A DNA stretch of 64,000 nt. Source: Sphingorhabdus sp. Alg231-15. GTDB lineage: Bacteria > Pseudomonadota > Alphaproteobacteria > Sphingomonadales > Sphingomonadaceae. The notes under the pieces are model-generated. The model was not told the DNA's origin. It ran no database searches and saw only the letters and a program-made list of their open reading frames with translations. The stretch spans positions 3,280,001 to 3,344,000 of the forward strand of contig NZ_LT703001.1 in NCBI RefSeq assembly GCF_900149705.1, given 5' to 3'. This document shows, piece by piece, positions 26,035 through 35,127 of this stretch. The stretch's first letter is position 1. Every line of letters begins with the position of its first letter. A program made the position numbers and the translations under genes.

Positions 26035-27357
26035 ATGTGGAAATATTATCCCGAATTGCTAGAACGCCCAGTGCCGCGCTACACCAGCTATCCAACAGCC
26101 GCTGACTTCAACAATGATGTTGGCGCGGCTGAACTGGAACAGGCATTGGCGCAGGTCAAGCCGTGCGATGACATCTCGCTCTATGCCCATATTCCCTATT
26201 GCGACCAGATATGCTGGTATTGTGGTTGTAACACCGGAAGAGCAAACCGGACGCAACGTTTGAACGCTTACATGGCAGCGCTGTTCGGTGAAATCGAGCT
26301 GGTGGCCCGCAAGCTTGGTCATCACAGCCGGGTGAAGCGGATCGCCTTTGGTGGCGGCAGTCCAAATGCGATCAGTGCTGACGGTTTTGCGGCACTTATG
26401 GATCATCTGTCCGATGCGTTCAGTCTTGCTGATCCAGTTAAATCTATTGAATTGGATCCAAGGAGCTTCACGCCTGAATGGTGCGATATCATCGCGGCGA
26501 TGCAAATTGGTAATGTCAGTCTGGGTGTGCAGAGCTTTGATCCCGCGGTGCAGGCCGCTATTGGGCGGGTGCAGCCGCTTGATATGGTCAGCGATATGAT
26601 TGACAATCTGCGTAGTGCAGGGGTCTCATCGCTGAATTTTGATTTGATGTATGGTTTGCCTGGGCAAACGGAAGCGACATTGATGGAAACACTGGAGGCG
26701 ACGTTGACGCTGAAGCCTGATCGCATCGCCCTGTTTGGATATGCCCATATCCCGACGCTGATCCCGCGCCAGCGACAGATTGATGATACTATTTTACCAG
26801 ATGCTAAAGAGCGCTTTGATATGGCAGCCACCGGATATGATTTTCTGATCAAAGCCGGTTATCAAGCCATTGGTTTCGATCACTTTGCGCTGCCAACAGA
26901 TCCATTGGGTCGAGCGGGTATGAGTCGTACGGTACGTCGGAATTTTCAGGGTTTTACGGATGATCAAAGTGACATCCTGATTGGTCTCGGAGCATCCGCG
27001 ATCAGTGAATTTCCCGGCTATATCGTTCAGAACGAGAAGAATTCCGGTCGGTATAGAGAGTTAATTGCTCAAAACCAGCTAGCCGCCGTTGGCGGTGTTA
27101 AGCGCAGTATCAGCAATCAAGTCCATGGCGTAATAATTGAAGAGATATTGGCAAATGGAGAGGCTGATTTGACGCCGCTTGGTTCTGTATCGGGCAAGGC
27201 TGAAATATTGGCGCCATTTATTAATCGCGGATTGGTTGAGATTGTGGACCAGCGCGTTTGTCTGCATGAATCGGCGAAACCTTATGCGAGAACTATTGCC
27301 GCAACATTTGACGAATTTCGAAAAGCGAGCACGGGCACTTTCAGTCAGGCAATTTGA
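26035..27357 (+). CDS. hemN: Oxygen-independent coproporphyrinogen III oxidase
   Basis: 440 aa radical-SAM enzyme that converts coproporphyrinogen III to protoporphyrinogen IX for haem without oxygen. The 4Fe-4S motif is Cys56-x3-Cys60-x2-Cys63 followed by Gly-Cys65 (CDQICWYCGC). The N-terminal PVPRYTSYPTA and late TLIPRQRQID segments are typical of true HemN rather than HemW. It is the last gene before the polysaccharide locus. A possible FNR-like box lies upstream. Confidence 0.95.
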   Translation: MWKYYPELLERPVPRYTSYPTAADFNNDVGAAELEQALAQVKPCDDISLYAHIPYCDQICWYCGCNTGRANRTQRLNAYMAALFGEIELVARKLGHHSRVKRIAFGGGSPNAISADGFAALMDHLSDAFSLADPVKSIELDPRSFTPEWCDIIAAMQIGNVSLGVQSFDPAVQAAIGRVQPLDMVSDMIDNLRSAGVSSLNFDLMYGLPGQTEATLMETLEATLTLKPDRIALFGYAHIPTLIPRQRQIDDTILPDAKERFDMAATGYDFLIKAGYQAIGFDHFALPTDPLGRAGMSRTVRRNFQGFTDDQSDILIGLGASAISEFPGYIVQNEKNSGRYRELIAQNQLAAVGGVKRSISNQVHGVIIEEILANGEADLTPLGSVSGKAEILAPFINRGLVEIVDQRVCLHESAKPYARTIAATFDEFRKASTGTFSQAI

Positions 27358-27509
27358 TTATCTGCTGATGGAATGCGTTGACGATACTGGGTTCAGTTGA
27401 TCGATATTGTGTTTCAGATTGTCGTTTAGTGGTTGAGAACCAACGCAATCGACCTAGGATTTTCAGTAAGGGCAGGATCAATTGGCGGAAGCCGGTTAGG
27501 ATGGCTGAG

Positions 27510-28097
27510 ATGAACAAAGGACAGCAAAAGCTGGCGCCTAAGAACAGTATTTTTCTGGTTTTGTTATCGCTACTGTTGGCGGCCTGCGCATCTTCCGGTG
27601 CATTCCCGGTGGAAACGGCTGAGCAACCCGATATCAAGCAGGCTTATCAACTACGAGCCGGGGAAACCATTCAAGTCTCCACCTTTGGCGAGGACACTCT
27701 GACCGGAGAGTTTAATATCGGTGCAAATGGTATTTTGTCTTTTCCGTTAGTGGGAAATATACAAGCGGCAGGGCTTTCTCCGGCTGATCTAGGAGTGAAC
27801 ATCGCAGCGGCTCTGGCTGATGGCTATGTGCTCAATCCGCAGGTCAATGTGGAAGTCAAAAACTATCGACCCGTTTACATTTTGGGTGAAGTAAACAAGC
27901 CGGGTGAATATCCTTATATTCCCGATATGACAGTCTTGGCAGCGATCGCAAAAGCAGACGGTTTCACTTACCGTGCGCAGCAGAAGATCATATTCCTCAA
28001 GCGATCGGATCAACCGCGGGAAGTGAAAATCCGGTTAGGCAGTAACACCCGCATTTATCCGGGCGATACCATTCGCATTACCGAGCGCTTTTTCTAG
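27510..28097 (+). CDS. Polysaccharide export (OPX) lipoprotein, short form
   Basis: 195 aa. The signal peptide ends in lipobox LLAACASS. A polysaccharide-export domain (YQLRAGETIQVSTFGEDTLTGEFNIGANGILSFPLVG) and one SLBB-like domain (PVYILGEVNKPGEYPYIPDMTVLAAIAKADGFT) follow, and the chain ends soon after at TIRITERFF. The long C-terminal helix by which Wza spans the outer membrane is absent, so a separate pore is expected. First gene of the exopolysaccharide locus. The ATG at 27510 has AGGA upstream; one at 27501 sits inside that site. Confidence 0.93.
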   Translation: MNKGQQKLAPKNSIFLVLLSLLLAACASSGAFPVETAEQPDIKQAYQLRAGETIQVSTFGEDTLTGEFNIGANGILSFPLVGNIQAAGLSPADLGVNIAAALADGYVLNPQVNVEVKNYRPVYILGEVNKPGEYPYIPDMTVLAAIAKADGFTYRAQQKIIFLKRSDQPREVKIRLGSNTRIYPGDTIRITERFF

Positions 28098-28771
28098 GAA
28101 TCCGGTGAGGTGATCGGACGGAAACCGGTCGCATAGTCCTTATCTACGCGGCGATTTATATAGCCTTCTGATCCGTTCATCGATAAAATCCGGGCAGGAA
28201 TTCCGCCAACCGCTGCGCCTTCCGGAACATCTTTGGTAACCACGGCATTGGCCCCGACGGCTGCGCGATCGCCAATCTGGACACGGCCAATGACTTTGCA
28301 TCCGGCTGCGAGAAACACACCGTCCCCCAATATGGGCGAACCCTCGTGCGGGCCACGATTCATCTGTCCAAGCATGGAGCCATGGGTAATATTGCAATTA
28401 GCCCCGATAATCGCATCGCCATTGACCATGATATTGCCAAAGCGGTTGATAAAAAAACCGGGGCCGATCCGGGTATATTCGGGAATGGCAATCCCATATT
28501 TGTATCGATATCGCAGCAGCAACAGCTTGAAGAATGGATATAGCATATAGCGCATTACCGGCCGGCGTTTCATGCAACCACACAGCCGCATGATCACCGA
28601 ATATTTGAAGCCGGGCGTAAAAAGATAGTGCCGAAGGAAGGACCGCTTGCGGCGGTTTCCAGCATAGCGATAAAGGTCAGACGATATTAGCGCCCATGTG
28701 TAGCGAAGGCTTCGGTCACGGGATATCGGGCCGCTTTCAATATCGATATTCTGGGTCAGCACGTTGCTCAA
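28094..28771 (-). CDS. Serine-acetyltransferase-like polysaccharide O-acetyltransferase
   Basis: 225 aa. The C-terminal half is a left-handed beta-helix of hexapeptides (IMVNGDAIIGANCNITHGSMLG, GVFLAAGCKVIGRVQIGDRAAVGANAVVTKDVPEG), with the catalytic histidine in ITHG. The N-terminal part is basic with a hydrophobic run. It resembles CysE-family acetyltransferases used to O-acetylate surface polysaccharides, and its place here supports that over cysteine synthesis. Start is TTG with AAGGAG eight bases upstream. Its stop shares the CTAG at 28094-28097 with the convergent OPX stop. Confidence 0.88.
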   Translation of the reverse strand: MSNVLTQNIDIESGPISRDRSLRYTWALISSDLYRYAGNRRKRSFLRHYLFTPGFKYSVIMRLCGCMKRRPVMRYMLYPFFKLLLLRYRYKYGIAIPEYTRIGPGFFINRFGNIMVNGDAIIGANCNITHGSMLGQMNRGPHEGSPILGDGVFLAAGCKVIGRVQIGDRAAVGANAVVTKDVPEGAAVGGIPARILSMNGSEGYINRRVDKDYATGFRPITSPDS

Positions 28772-29155
28772 AGATTGTGCTCCTTCGTTGCATTTTATTG
28801 CATTGCAGCATTCAAATATGATCGAATACAGGTTGCCGGAAATGCGAGTCGGAGCAACTGGCTTTAGACCATATGGTATCTAATCGTGTTGAATACACAC
28901 CCCGTCTCTCGGTCCGCAAACATAGCGTGACAAGGCGTTTTGAGGGTGGCACATAACACTCAGGAGAAATTCTCAGGGGAATATTTTCAACCCGTTTTAG
29001 CATGGCAGATATCACCAGATTCTATCGATACAATATAGAAGCGATGTGATGGAGATATCTAATTATTGCGGCGCAACATAGCTTTGAACCTTATAGTTTC
29101 AAATTTATCAGCTGGTTCCGCTGCATCGCTGAAATGATAGTGAAAGGGTTCTCGA
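28772..29155. other. Divergent promoter region of the polysaccharide locus
   Basis: 384 AT-rich bases between the acetyltransferase and the sugar transferase, which point away from each other. It probably holds both promoters. A TTGCATT motif repeats near 28793-28806. Short open frames here lack convincing starts. A TGGCAC near 28949 lacks the second half of a sigma-54 promoter. Confidence 0.5.
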
Positions 29156-30550
29156 ATGACTGCAAATCTACGCGCTCTTCAAAACGCATCCTTTACAACC
29201 ACGAAGGTCGTACCTCCCGAAAGCCATAGCCTGACGAAAAAGTCTCGGCGGATAGGGGTATACTCGGTCATGCTTTTCACCGATGCGCTGGCCGTCTTTA
29301 TTGGATTTCTGATCAGCAACTTGCTGCTTCTCGATCAGCCTTTTGCTTCACCGGGATTAAAGCTTGGAATTTTGTCGATACCGATTTTCCTCGCAATTGC
29401 TCTGAACAATAAAGCCTATGGCAGGAGAGCTCTCTACCGAAGCGCGCGCGCCACCGTTCGAAGCATAACATCGCTTTTTGCTACACTGGCTTTGATCCTG
29501 TTCGTACTATTTGGTTTGTCGATTCTAAAACAGCATCATCCGTCATTCGTCGCATTTGGATTTCTGATCTCGTCGGCTCTGATCGCAGGTGGTCGCTATG
29601 CGTGCCATATGTTTGCCAAGCGGATGCTAGGCGAAAATCCTGTGAGTGAATTGGTAATCGTGGACAATGTTCCCCATGGCCCCATTGCGGATCAAGCCGT
29701 CGTATACGCCAATGAAATCGGGCTTCGTCCAGACGTGTCTGATCCCGCCATGCTGGATCGTCTGGGAAATTTGTTTCGATCCATTGATCGGGTGATTGTT
29801 GCCTGCCCCAGTGAACGGCACCTCGATTGGACGTTAGTCCTTAGAAGTACCGGTGTGACGGGAGAGGTCCATCGTCACTATCGCTCTGCACCCGTGGCCA
29901 GATCTTCTGAAACGCAGATGCATGCGTCGCGCGTGAAACCGCTGACCCGCACGCAGTTGTGGCTGAAGCGCGCGATGGATTTGATTTTGGTGTCTCTGGC
30001 GATCCTGTTTCTCGCTCCACTCATGATCCTGACGGCCATAGCAATTAAGATCGAGAGCCCGGGCCCGGTTCTGTTCAAACAAAAAAGACTGGGTCATGGC
30101 AACCGGCTTTTCCATATCTACAAGTTTCGCAGTATGCGCGATGATCTGTGTGACTTTAATGGTGACAGATCAACGGATCGTGATGATGATCGTATCACCC
30201 GCGTTGGCCGTTTCATTCGAGCCACCAGCATTGATGAGTTACCCCAGTTGTTCAATGTTTTTGCAGGGACGATGAGTCTGGTTGGACCGCGTCCGCATGC
30301 CTTGGGTTCCAAAGCAGACAGCAAATTATTCTGGGAAATTGATCGCAACTATTGGCTGCGCCATGCAACCGTCCCGGGACTTACAGGATTGGCGCAGGTG
30401 CGCGGCTTTCGAGGCGCCACAATGACCAAGGCCGATCTAGAAAATCGTTTGGCATCTGATCTGGAATATATTCAACGCTGGTCGATCGGCTTTGATCTGC
30501 TAATTCTGGCCCGAACTTTTGGGGTCATCATCCATCGCAACGGTTTTTGA
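29156..30550 (+). CDS. Undecaprenyl-phosphate glycosylphosphotransferase (initiating enzyme)
   Basis: 464 aa, WcaJ/GumD type. Four N-terminal hydrophobic helices (about 35-130) and a CoA-binding-like region precede the catalytic bacterial-sugar-transferase domain from about residue 265: [70 protein letters not shown], and [15 protein letters not shown]. It loads the first sugar phosphate onto undecaprenyl phosphate at the inner membrane. AAAGGG lies seven bases before the ATG. Its 3' end overlaps the convergent GT4 gene by 51 bases. Confidence 0.95.
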   Translation: MTANLRALQNASFTTTKVVPPESHSLTKKSRRIGVYSVMLFTDALAVFIGFLISNLLLLDQPFASPGLKLGILSIPIFLAIALNNKAYGRRALYRSARATVRSITSLFATLALILFVLFGLSILKQHHPSFVAFGFLISSALIAGGRYACHMFAKRMLGENPVSELVIVDNVPHGPIADQAVVYANEIGLRPDVSDPAMLDRLGNLFRSIDRVIVACPSERHLDWTLVLRSTGVTGEVHRHYRSAPVARSSETQMHASRVKPLTRTQLWLKRAMDLILVSLAILFLAPLMILTAIAIKIESPGPVLFKQKRLGHGNRLFHIYKFRSMRDDLCDFNGDRSTDRDDDRITRVGRFIRATSIDELPQLFNVFAGTMSLVGPRPHALGSKADSKLFWEIDRNYWLRHATVPGLTGLAQVRGFRGATMTKADLENRLASDLEYIQRWSIGFDLLILARTFGVIIHRNGF

Positions 30551-31648
30551 AACATCCTGTTCTGCCATGATCTTGTGATAGACCGACGAGGTTTTCAACG
30601 CGATCTGATCCCAGTCAAATTTCTTTCGAAATTCGGCGGCGTCGACCCGGTATAGATAGGTGGGCTGGTTCAATGCCTCTGCTAGCGCACCCGGATCGCC
30701 GACTGGGAAATAGTCCTTTTCTGGCAGCCCGATATCGAGATTCGGTTGGATATCGCTCAGCAGCATCGGCGTAGAGCAGGAGCCGGCCTCCAATGCAGCA
30801 ATGGGCAAGCCTTCATGATATGACGGCATCACAAACAGATCTGCATTTTCGTATAGCTCGCGCAGAGTGCCGCGATCTTGCAGCCCGGTGAAAATAATAT
30901 CTTTATCGGCCAGCTTCAGCAGCGATTTTGAATAGTCACTGGCATGATCTGCACCGCCGACAATAACCAGTTTCCGGCCATCGTTGATTTGTGCGTGTGC
31001 CTTGATGAGATCATGTAGCCCTTTCTCAGGAACCAGCCGGGCAACCGCCAGAACGAATTTTCCGGGCTTAAGTGAGAAGCGGGCGAGGGCGTCCCCTGGT
31101 GCAGTGGGTAAGTCAGGTGCACCATTGGGAATATAGGAAATCCGACGGCTTGCACCTGGAAAGGATTTTTGCAGCCGTTTTGTGAGCGATGGTGATACAG
31201 CAATGACATGATTGGCGAACCACATGCCAAATCGTTCGCCCATTCTGAGTACAAAGCGCGGAAAGCGCCCCCATTTTGCGCGCTTATAGTCTTCGCCATG
31301 GTGCGTTACTACAACTTTGAGGCCCATGATGCGGGCGAGGGGTGTCAGCAGAGCTGGACCGATCGCATGAATGTGGATGACGTCCATGCCGTCACGGCGG
31401 GCAGCCATGATGGCGTTGAAGGTAGATGTTATCGCTTCCCGCCAAACCGAGACCGGCGACGAAACGCTGACCACCGATACACCGCGAAATTTGTAATTTG
31501 ATTTTTTGACATAAGGCGCGCGAGCGAACACGGTTATTTTGAGATTTGGATCAATACCCTTCACCCGGGGCAACATCTCCTCGCAATGTGTTTCAACACC
31601 GCCCATAACGTCCGGAATACCGCGCAGGCCCGTAACTGCTACTTTCAT
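30500..31648 (-). CDS. Glycosyltransferase family 4 (exopolysaccharide)
   Basis: 382 aa. It begins MKVAVTGLRGIPDVMGGVETHCEEM, a GT4 start with the R-G-I-P segment, and holds the donor-binding half LVPEKGLHDLIKAHAQI...MPSYHEGLPIAALEAGSCSTPML. It adds one sugar to the lipid-linked repeat unit in the cytosol. The C-terminal 17 residues are encoded antisense to the sugar-transferase gene end, an unusual overlap. It is translationally coupled to the pyruvyl transferase gene upstream by ATGA (31645-31648). Confidence 0.92.
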   Translation of the reverse strand: MKVAVTGLRGIPDVMGGVETHCEEMLPRVKGIDPNLKITVFARAPYVKKSNYKFRGVSVVSVSSPVSVWREAITSTFNAIMAARRDGMDVIHIHAIGPALLTPLARIMGLKVVVTHHGEDYKRAKWGRFPRFVLRMGERFGMWFANHVIAVSPSLTKRLQKSFPGASRRISYIPNGAPDLPTAPGDALARFSLKPGKFVLAVARLVPEKGLHDLIKAHAQINDGRKLVIVGGADHASDYSKSLLKLADKDIIFTGLQDRGTLRELYENADLFVMPSYHEGLPIAALEAGSCSTPMLLSDIQPNLDIGLPEKDYFPVGDPGALAEALNQPTYLYRVDAAEFRKKFDWDQIALKTSSVYHKIMAEQDVSKTVAMDDDPKSSGQN

Positions 31649-32646
31649 GACAGCATCCCTTCTGCGCATAGCTGCGCCTCTTCGAGTGTATCGGCCGTTC
31701 GCATGAAGCTGAGGTCTGATGTCCAGGCCTGGATGAAATTCTGCAGCTTGCCGTAGGAGTTATCGAGTGTGACATGCGGGATGTTGAGCAGTGTCGAAAG
31801 GATGTGCCCGTGAAGCCGGTCAGTAACCACCACGCGGCCCGAGGACAAAAGACCAATGCCGCGCTTCAACCGCATCTTGGCAAGACGGTCATATTTCATA
31901 GCGCGGGCATTTTCCGGACTTTGGCCAAAATCCATCAGTTTTGACGTTGCTGCCGCTATCCGCATTTGCAGCCGGTCTTCGGTTAGCCAATCGCCGATCT
32001 CGACCGCGTATCCGGGGTGGCTGGCTTTGCCCATCACCGATCGTTCGAAATCGGTACGCATCAGATAGTAGAAATCCTGATTCGGAGCCTGCCGCTTCAG
32101 CGGCTGAATGTAAAACGCCATGTCGGGGCATAGGAAAACCTCGCACTGAAAATGACATTGGGCAAACTCGAGTGACCTTTGGTCTCTGACGAACAGTGTG
32201 AACTTGCCGTGTTTTTCAATGGCCTGCGCAGTCTCATCAACTGCTTCATAATTATCGAAATAGATAGATTGCGGCAGCTGAATGATCCGCTGGTTTGGAA
32301 AGCGGGACATAAGTTCAATGCGGAAGTCCTGATGGGATTTCCAGATCGTACCAAAGTTTCCGCCGCCGTGGAGAAAGATGGTACCCTGGCCAATGGCCTG
32401 TTCCATTTGATTGGAAACATGTGATTTCAATTTGCTGACATAAGCAGGTGACCGGCCCAGATCGGCAAAAAACTGTTTCTCACCAAGCCATATGGCGGAA
32501 TCTCCAACATTGGAATGATCAGGAAAATCGAGCAATGCGAAGGGCAGATCGTCAACCAGTGGCTTGATCTGGTTCAATATCTCCTGGCGCAAGTAACGAA
32601 GAGTGTTGGTTTCCATCTTGTTCGAGAGAGTGAGTTGTTCAGGCAT
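31645..32646 (-). CDS. Polysaccharide pyruvyl transferase
   Basis: 333 aa. Matches the PF04230 pyruvyl-transferase family: NVGDSAIWLGEKQFFADLG, FLHGGGNFGTIWKSHQDFRIELMSRFPNQRIIQLPQSIYFDN, VVVTDRLHGHILSTLLNIPHVTLDNSYGKL. It adds pyruvate ketals from phosphoenolpyruvate to a sugar of the repeat, giving the polymer an acidic charge. It is encoded between flippase and GT4, overlapping both (8 and 4 bases), so it belongs to one operon. A G6 run lies just before the start. Confidence 0.93.
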   Translation of the reverse strand: MPEQLTLSNKMETNTLRYLRQEILNQIKPLVDDLPFALLDFPDHSNVGDSAIWLGEKQFFADLGRSPAYVSKLKSHVSNQMEQAIGQGTIFLHGGGNFGTIWKSHQDFRIELMSRFPNQRIIQLPQSIYFDNYEAVDETAQAIEKHGKFTLFVRDQRSLEFAQCHFQCEVFLCPDMAFYIQPLKRQAPNQDFYYLMRTDFERSVMGKASHPGYAVEIGDWLTEDRLQMRIAAATSKLMDFGQSPENARAMKYDRLAKMRLKRGIGLLSSGRVVVTDRLHGHILSTLLNIPHVTLDNSYGKLQNFIQAWTSDLSFMRTADTLEEAQLCAEGMLS

Positions 32647-34147
32647 GGGGGGAAAGCTCCTTTAGGGGAAGGAAATCAGAGACTAAACGGCGATAGGTGG
32701 CGGAAATGACCAGCAATGCGGCGCCATAAAAGAGTGCCGCAGCGGCCATGGCGGCGATCAGCGCGCGCCAAGGCAGCGGTTGTCCACCAGAGAATATTTG
32801 CAAGGCAGCCCAGAGAAGCAGGCCCATTGCGGTCGAAGCAAAAAATGGTGCCTTGATCGCATCAAAGGTTGTCAACGAACCTATTCCGGATGCTTCTTTC
32901 AGGAAATACATCTGCAGCGGGAGCGTCAGATAGGAACGGACAACATAGGCGATGGCCACTGCCGTCAACCCATAAGGCAGGGCGAGCAGCGTTAGGATCA
33001 GGGTTAAAACCAATTGTGTGATGGCCAGTGTTCGCTGCCGATGGGTATTACCGACTGCCGAGAGCACCGGCGAAGCAAAAAAGTTCAGCGTGTAGGGGAT
33101 CGCCATAAACGCGAAAACTTGTGCAAGATCACCGGCTGCTTGCCATTTCGTGCCGAATATGAGCGGTACGAGATCGGGTGCGATGACACCAAATCCGACC
33201 AATGCCGGGAATGACAAGGCCGCGCAGATACCGAGCATGGCCTTATAGGCTTGCTTCATTGCCACGGGATTGTCCTGAAGTCTGGAATAGATTTGCAGAC
33301 CTACGGCGGAAAAAGGCTGGATCGCTGCATTTGCAAACATTTCCGTGGACCGCCATGCCACCCGATAGATACCAACCGCCGCCGCTCCTAGGCTGGCCCC
33401 GATCAGCAGGTCCTGTATTCGTACCAGCATCAGGAAAATGATTTGGGCAACAGTCAGGTTGCTGGAGAACGCAAAATTCTGTTTGGCTTGCGGCCAGCTG
33501 AACTGGAGTCCGGGGACCCAGCGATAGGAGGCCCAGGCAAGGATCGTACTAACCGTCTCTGCCACGCATCGCTGCACTACCAGCGACCAGATGCCCCAGC
33601 CTGACATGGCCGCTGCCACGGCCGCACTGCCGCCAATGATACCAGCCAGTATCGACCGCAGTGCAACTGTCTTATGCCCAAACTCCCGAAGACGCAGCGC
33701 AAAATGAGAAGCGCCCAGCGCATTAATCGGCAATGCAAGTGACAATATCTGTAGCGGCTGCGTCAGTCCCGGCTGGTTGAGTAAGTCCGCGAGCAATGGT
33801 GCGCAAATCCAGATCAGCGCGACATAGGCAATGGCAATGGCCATATTCGTCCAGAAGATCGTGTTGATCTGCAGGCTGTCTATCTTTTTGGATCGCGCAA
33901 TCAGCTGCACCAGACCGCCGGTTGCGATGATACGCCCGACTTCGGAAAATACATAGACCATGGCGAATATGCCGATTTCTTCCTTGGTCAACAGCCGGGC
34001 CAGCATTATGAAAATGACCAGTGAAAAGACCTGGTCGCTCAGCGCCTTGGCGACGGTCCAGCCCAGTGATGTCTTGGATTTTTTGCGCAATGATTCATCG
34101 AACAGTGCCGAGGCATTGTTAGAAAAATCGGTGCTCTTTTCCGTCAT
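32639..34147 (-). CDS. Wzx-type oligosaccharide flippase
   Basis: 502 aa, about 14 hydrophobic helices of the polysaccharide-transport (MOP/WzxC) family. Recognisable are FSLVIFIMLARLLTKEEIGIFAMVYVFSEVG, the central basic loop, and AVGIYRVAWRSTEMF. It flips the undecaprenyl-linked repeat unit across the inner membrane. The C-terminal helices overlap the pyruvyl-transferase start by eight bases. The GT25 gene precedes it by 16 bases on the same strand. Confidence 0.95.
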   Translation of the reverse strand: MTEKSTDFSNNASALFDESLRKKSKTSLGWTVAKALSDQVFSLVIFIMLARLLTKEEIGIFAMVYVFSEVGRIIATGGLVQLIARSKKIDSLQINTIFWTNMAIAIAYVALIWICAPLLADLLNQPGLTQPLQILSLALPINALGASHFALRLREFGHKTVALRSILAGIIGGSAAVAAAMSGWGIWSLVVQRCVAETVSTILAWASYRWVPGLQFSWPQAKQNFAFSSNLTVAQIIFLMLVRIQDLLIGASLGAAAVGIYRVAWRSTEMFANAAIQPFSAVGLQIYSRLQDNPVAMKQAYKAMLGICAALSFPALVGFGVIAPDLVPLIFGTKWQAAGDLAQVFAFMAIPYTLNFFASPVLSAVGNTHRQRTLAITQLVLTLILTLLALPYGLTAVAIAYVVRSYLTLPLQMYFLKEASGIGSLTTFDAIKAPFFASTAMGLLLWAALQIFSGGQPLPWRALIAAMAAAALFYGAALLVISATYRRLVSDFLPLKELSPHA

Positions 34148-34163
34148 GCAAATCTACTCACTG

Positions 34164-34916
34164 TTAAAGCTGAAATCGGAAACGGCGGCGGCCCAATATC
34201 TGGTAACCGGCACGTTGACGGTTCCGGGAGACGAAGCGTTTGAGCTTCAGTCTCTGTGGAATTTCGTAAGATTTGAAACGGCCGGTTCCGATGGCGCTGG
34301 GAACGGAGCGCTCCAGTACTGGAAATGGGAAAACCGCAAGATTGGGAATACCGTGAATCCACGACCTGTCCATCTGGTCGTCAATCGGCCGTGTTACGTC
34401 GCCGGCATGAGCCAGAAAGCGGTTCGCGCCATTTTTTGTCAACAGATAAGCCTGCGTTCCGAAGCAATAGCCGGAGATTTCGATTAGCCGCGTGGCCCGG
34501 CAGATAAAGTCCTTTTGCAATATGCGTGCGGGTGCCGGTTTTTTATAATAAAGCCTGATATAGTCCCGCCCGGCCTCTGCATGATCTTCTGCGATTAGCT
34601 GTCGGACAAAGCTCCAGTCAGCCAGTATGTCGTCTTCCAGAATAAGATATTGATCGGCATCATCGTTAATCAACTGCTTCCACAACGCATAATGGCTGGA
34701 GTAGCAACCCAGCTCACCTTTGGTGAGTGGCCGCCCCTTGGTGACGATCGCACGGTCCTCATCATAGTGAAGGTCGGGATGCAACATTTCATGCGCATCG
34801 AAGAACTTCCATGAAATTGCATCCGGGATAGCGCTGTCGATAAATATACGTCTTCGCTCTGCGGCATTGCGCATACTGACGACGAATATTTTGGTTCTCA
34901 CTGAGCCACGCGCCAT
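34164..34916 (-). CDS. Glycosyltransferase family 25
   Basis: 250 aa. LOS-type glycosyltransferase: TKIFVVSMRNAAERRR at the start, GELGCYSSHYALWKQLI, then the metal-binding LILEDDILADW, and GTQAYLLTKNGANRFL. GT25 enzymes usually add galactose to lipooligosaccharide, so one inside an exopolysaccharide locus is notable. The ATG at 34916 has AAGGA six bases upstream and is preferred over one 18 bases earlier. First gene of the minus-strand operon, divergent from the GT2 gene. Confidence 0.92.
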   Translation of the reverse strand: MARGSVRTKIFVVSMRNAAERRRIFIDSAIPDAISWKFFDAHEMLHPDLHYDEDRAIVTKGRPLTKGELGCYSSHYALWKQLINDDADQYLILEDDILADWSFVRQLIAEDHAEAGRDYIRLYYKKPAPARILQKDFICRATRLIEISGYCFGTQAYLLTKNGANRFLAHAGDVTRPIDDQMDRSWIHGIPNLAVFPFPVLERSVPSAIGTGRFKSYEIPQRLKLKRFVSRNRQRAGYQILGRRRFRFQL

Positions 34917-35127
34917 AACAGTTCCTTCATCCACATCGGCCGATGCCGGATATGAAAGTGGTTCGGGTTCGGTCGTTCAAATCCCCAGACCGATTGAATT
35001 TTACTGCATTGCACAACGAAGGAGCTAGGTTCTATAAATGCCTGTATTGCGCCGATGGCAAGGCTAAAAATCTATTCGTCGACGCCACGCAACACATTAT
35101 CTTCCGCACTGCAAAAAACGGGATAGA

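Noticed and set aside
28940-28965. Possible sigma-54 promoter (TGGCAC) before the sugar transferase
   Set aside because: The -12 element (TTGC) is missing at the right spacing.
28812-29015. 67-codon minus-strand frame upstream of the acetyltransferase
   Set aside because: No ribosome site or signal and lies in an AT-rich promoter region.
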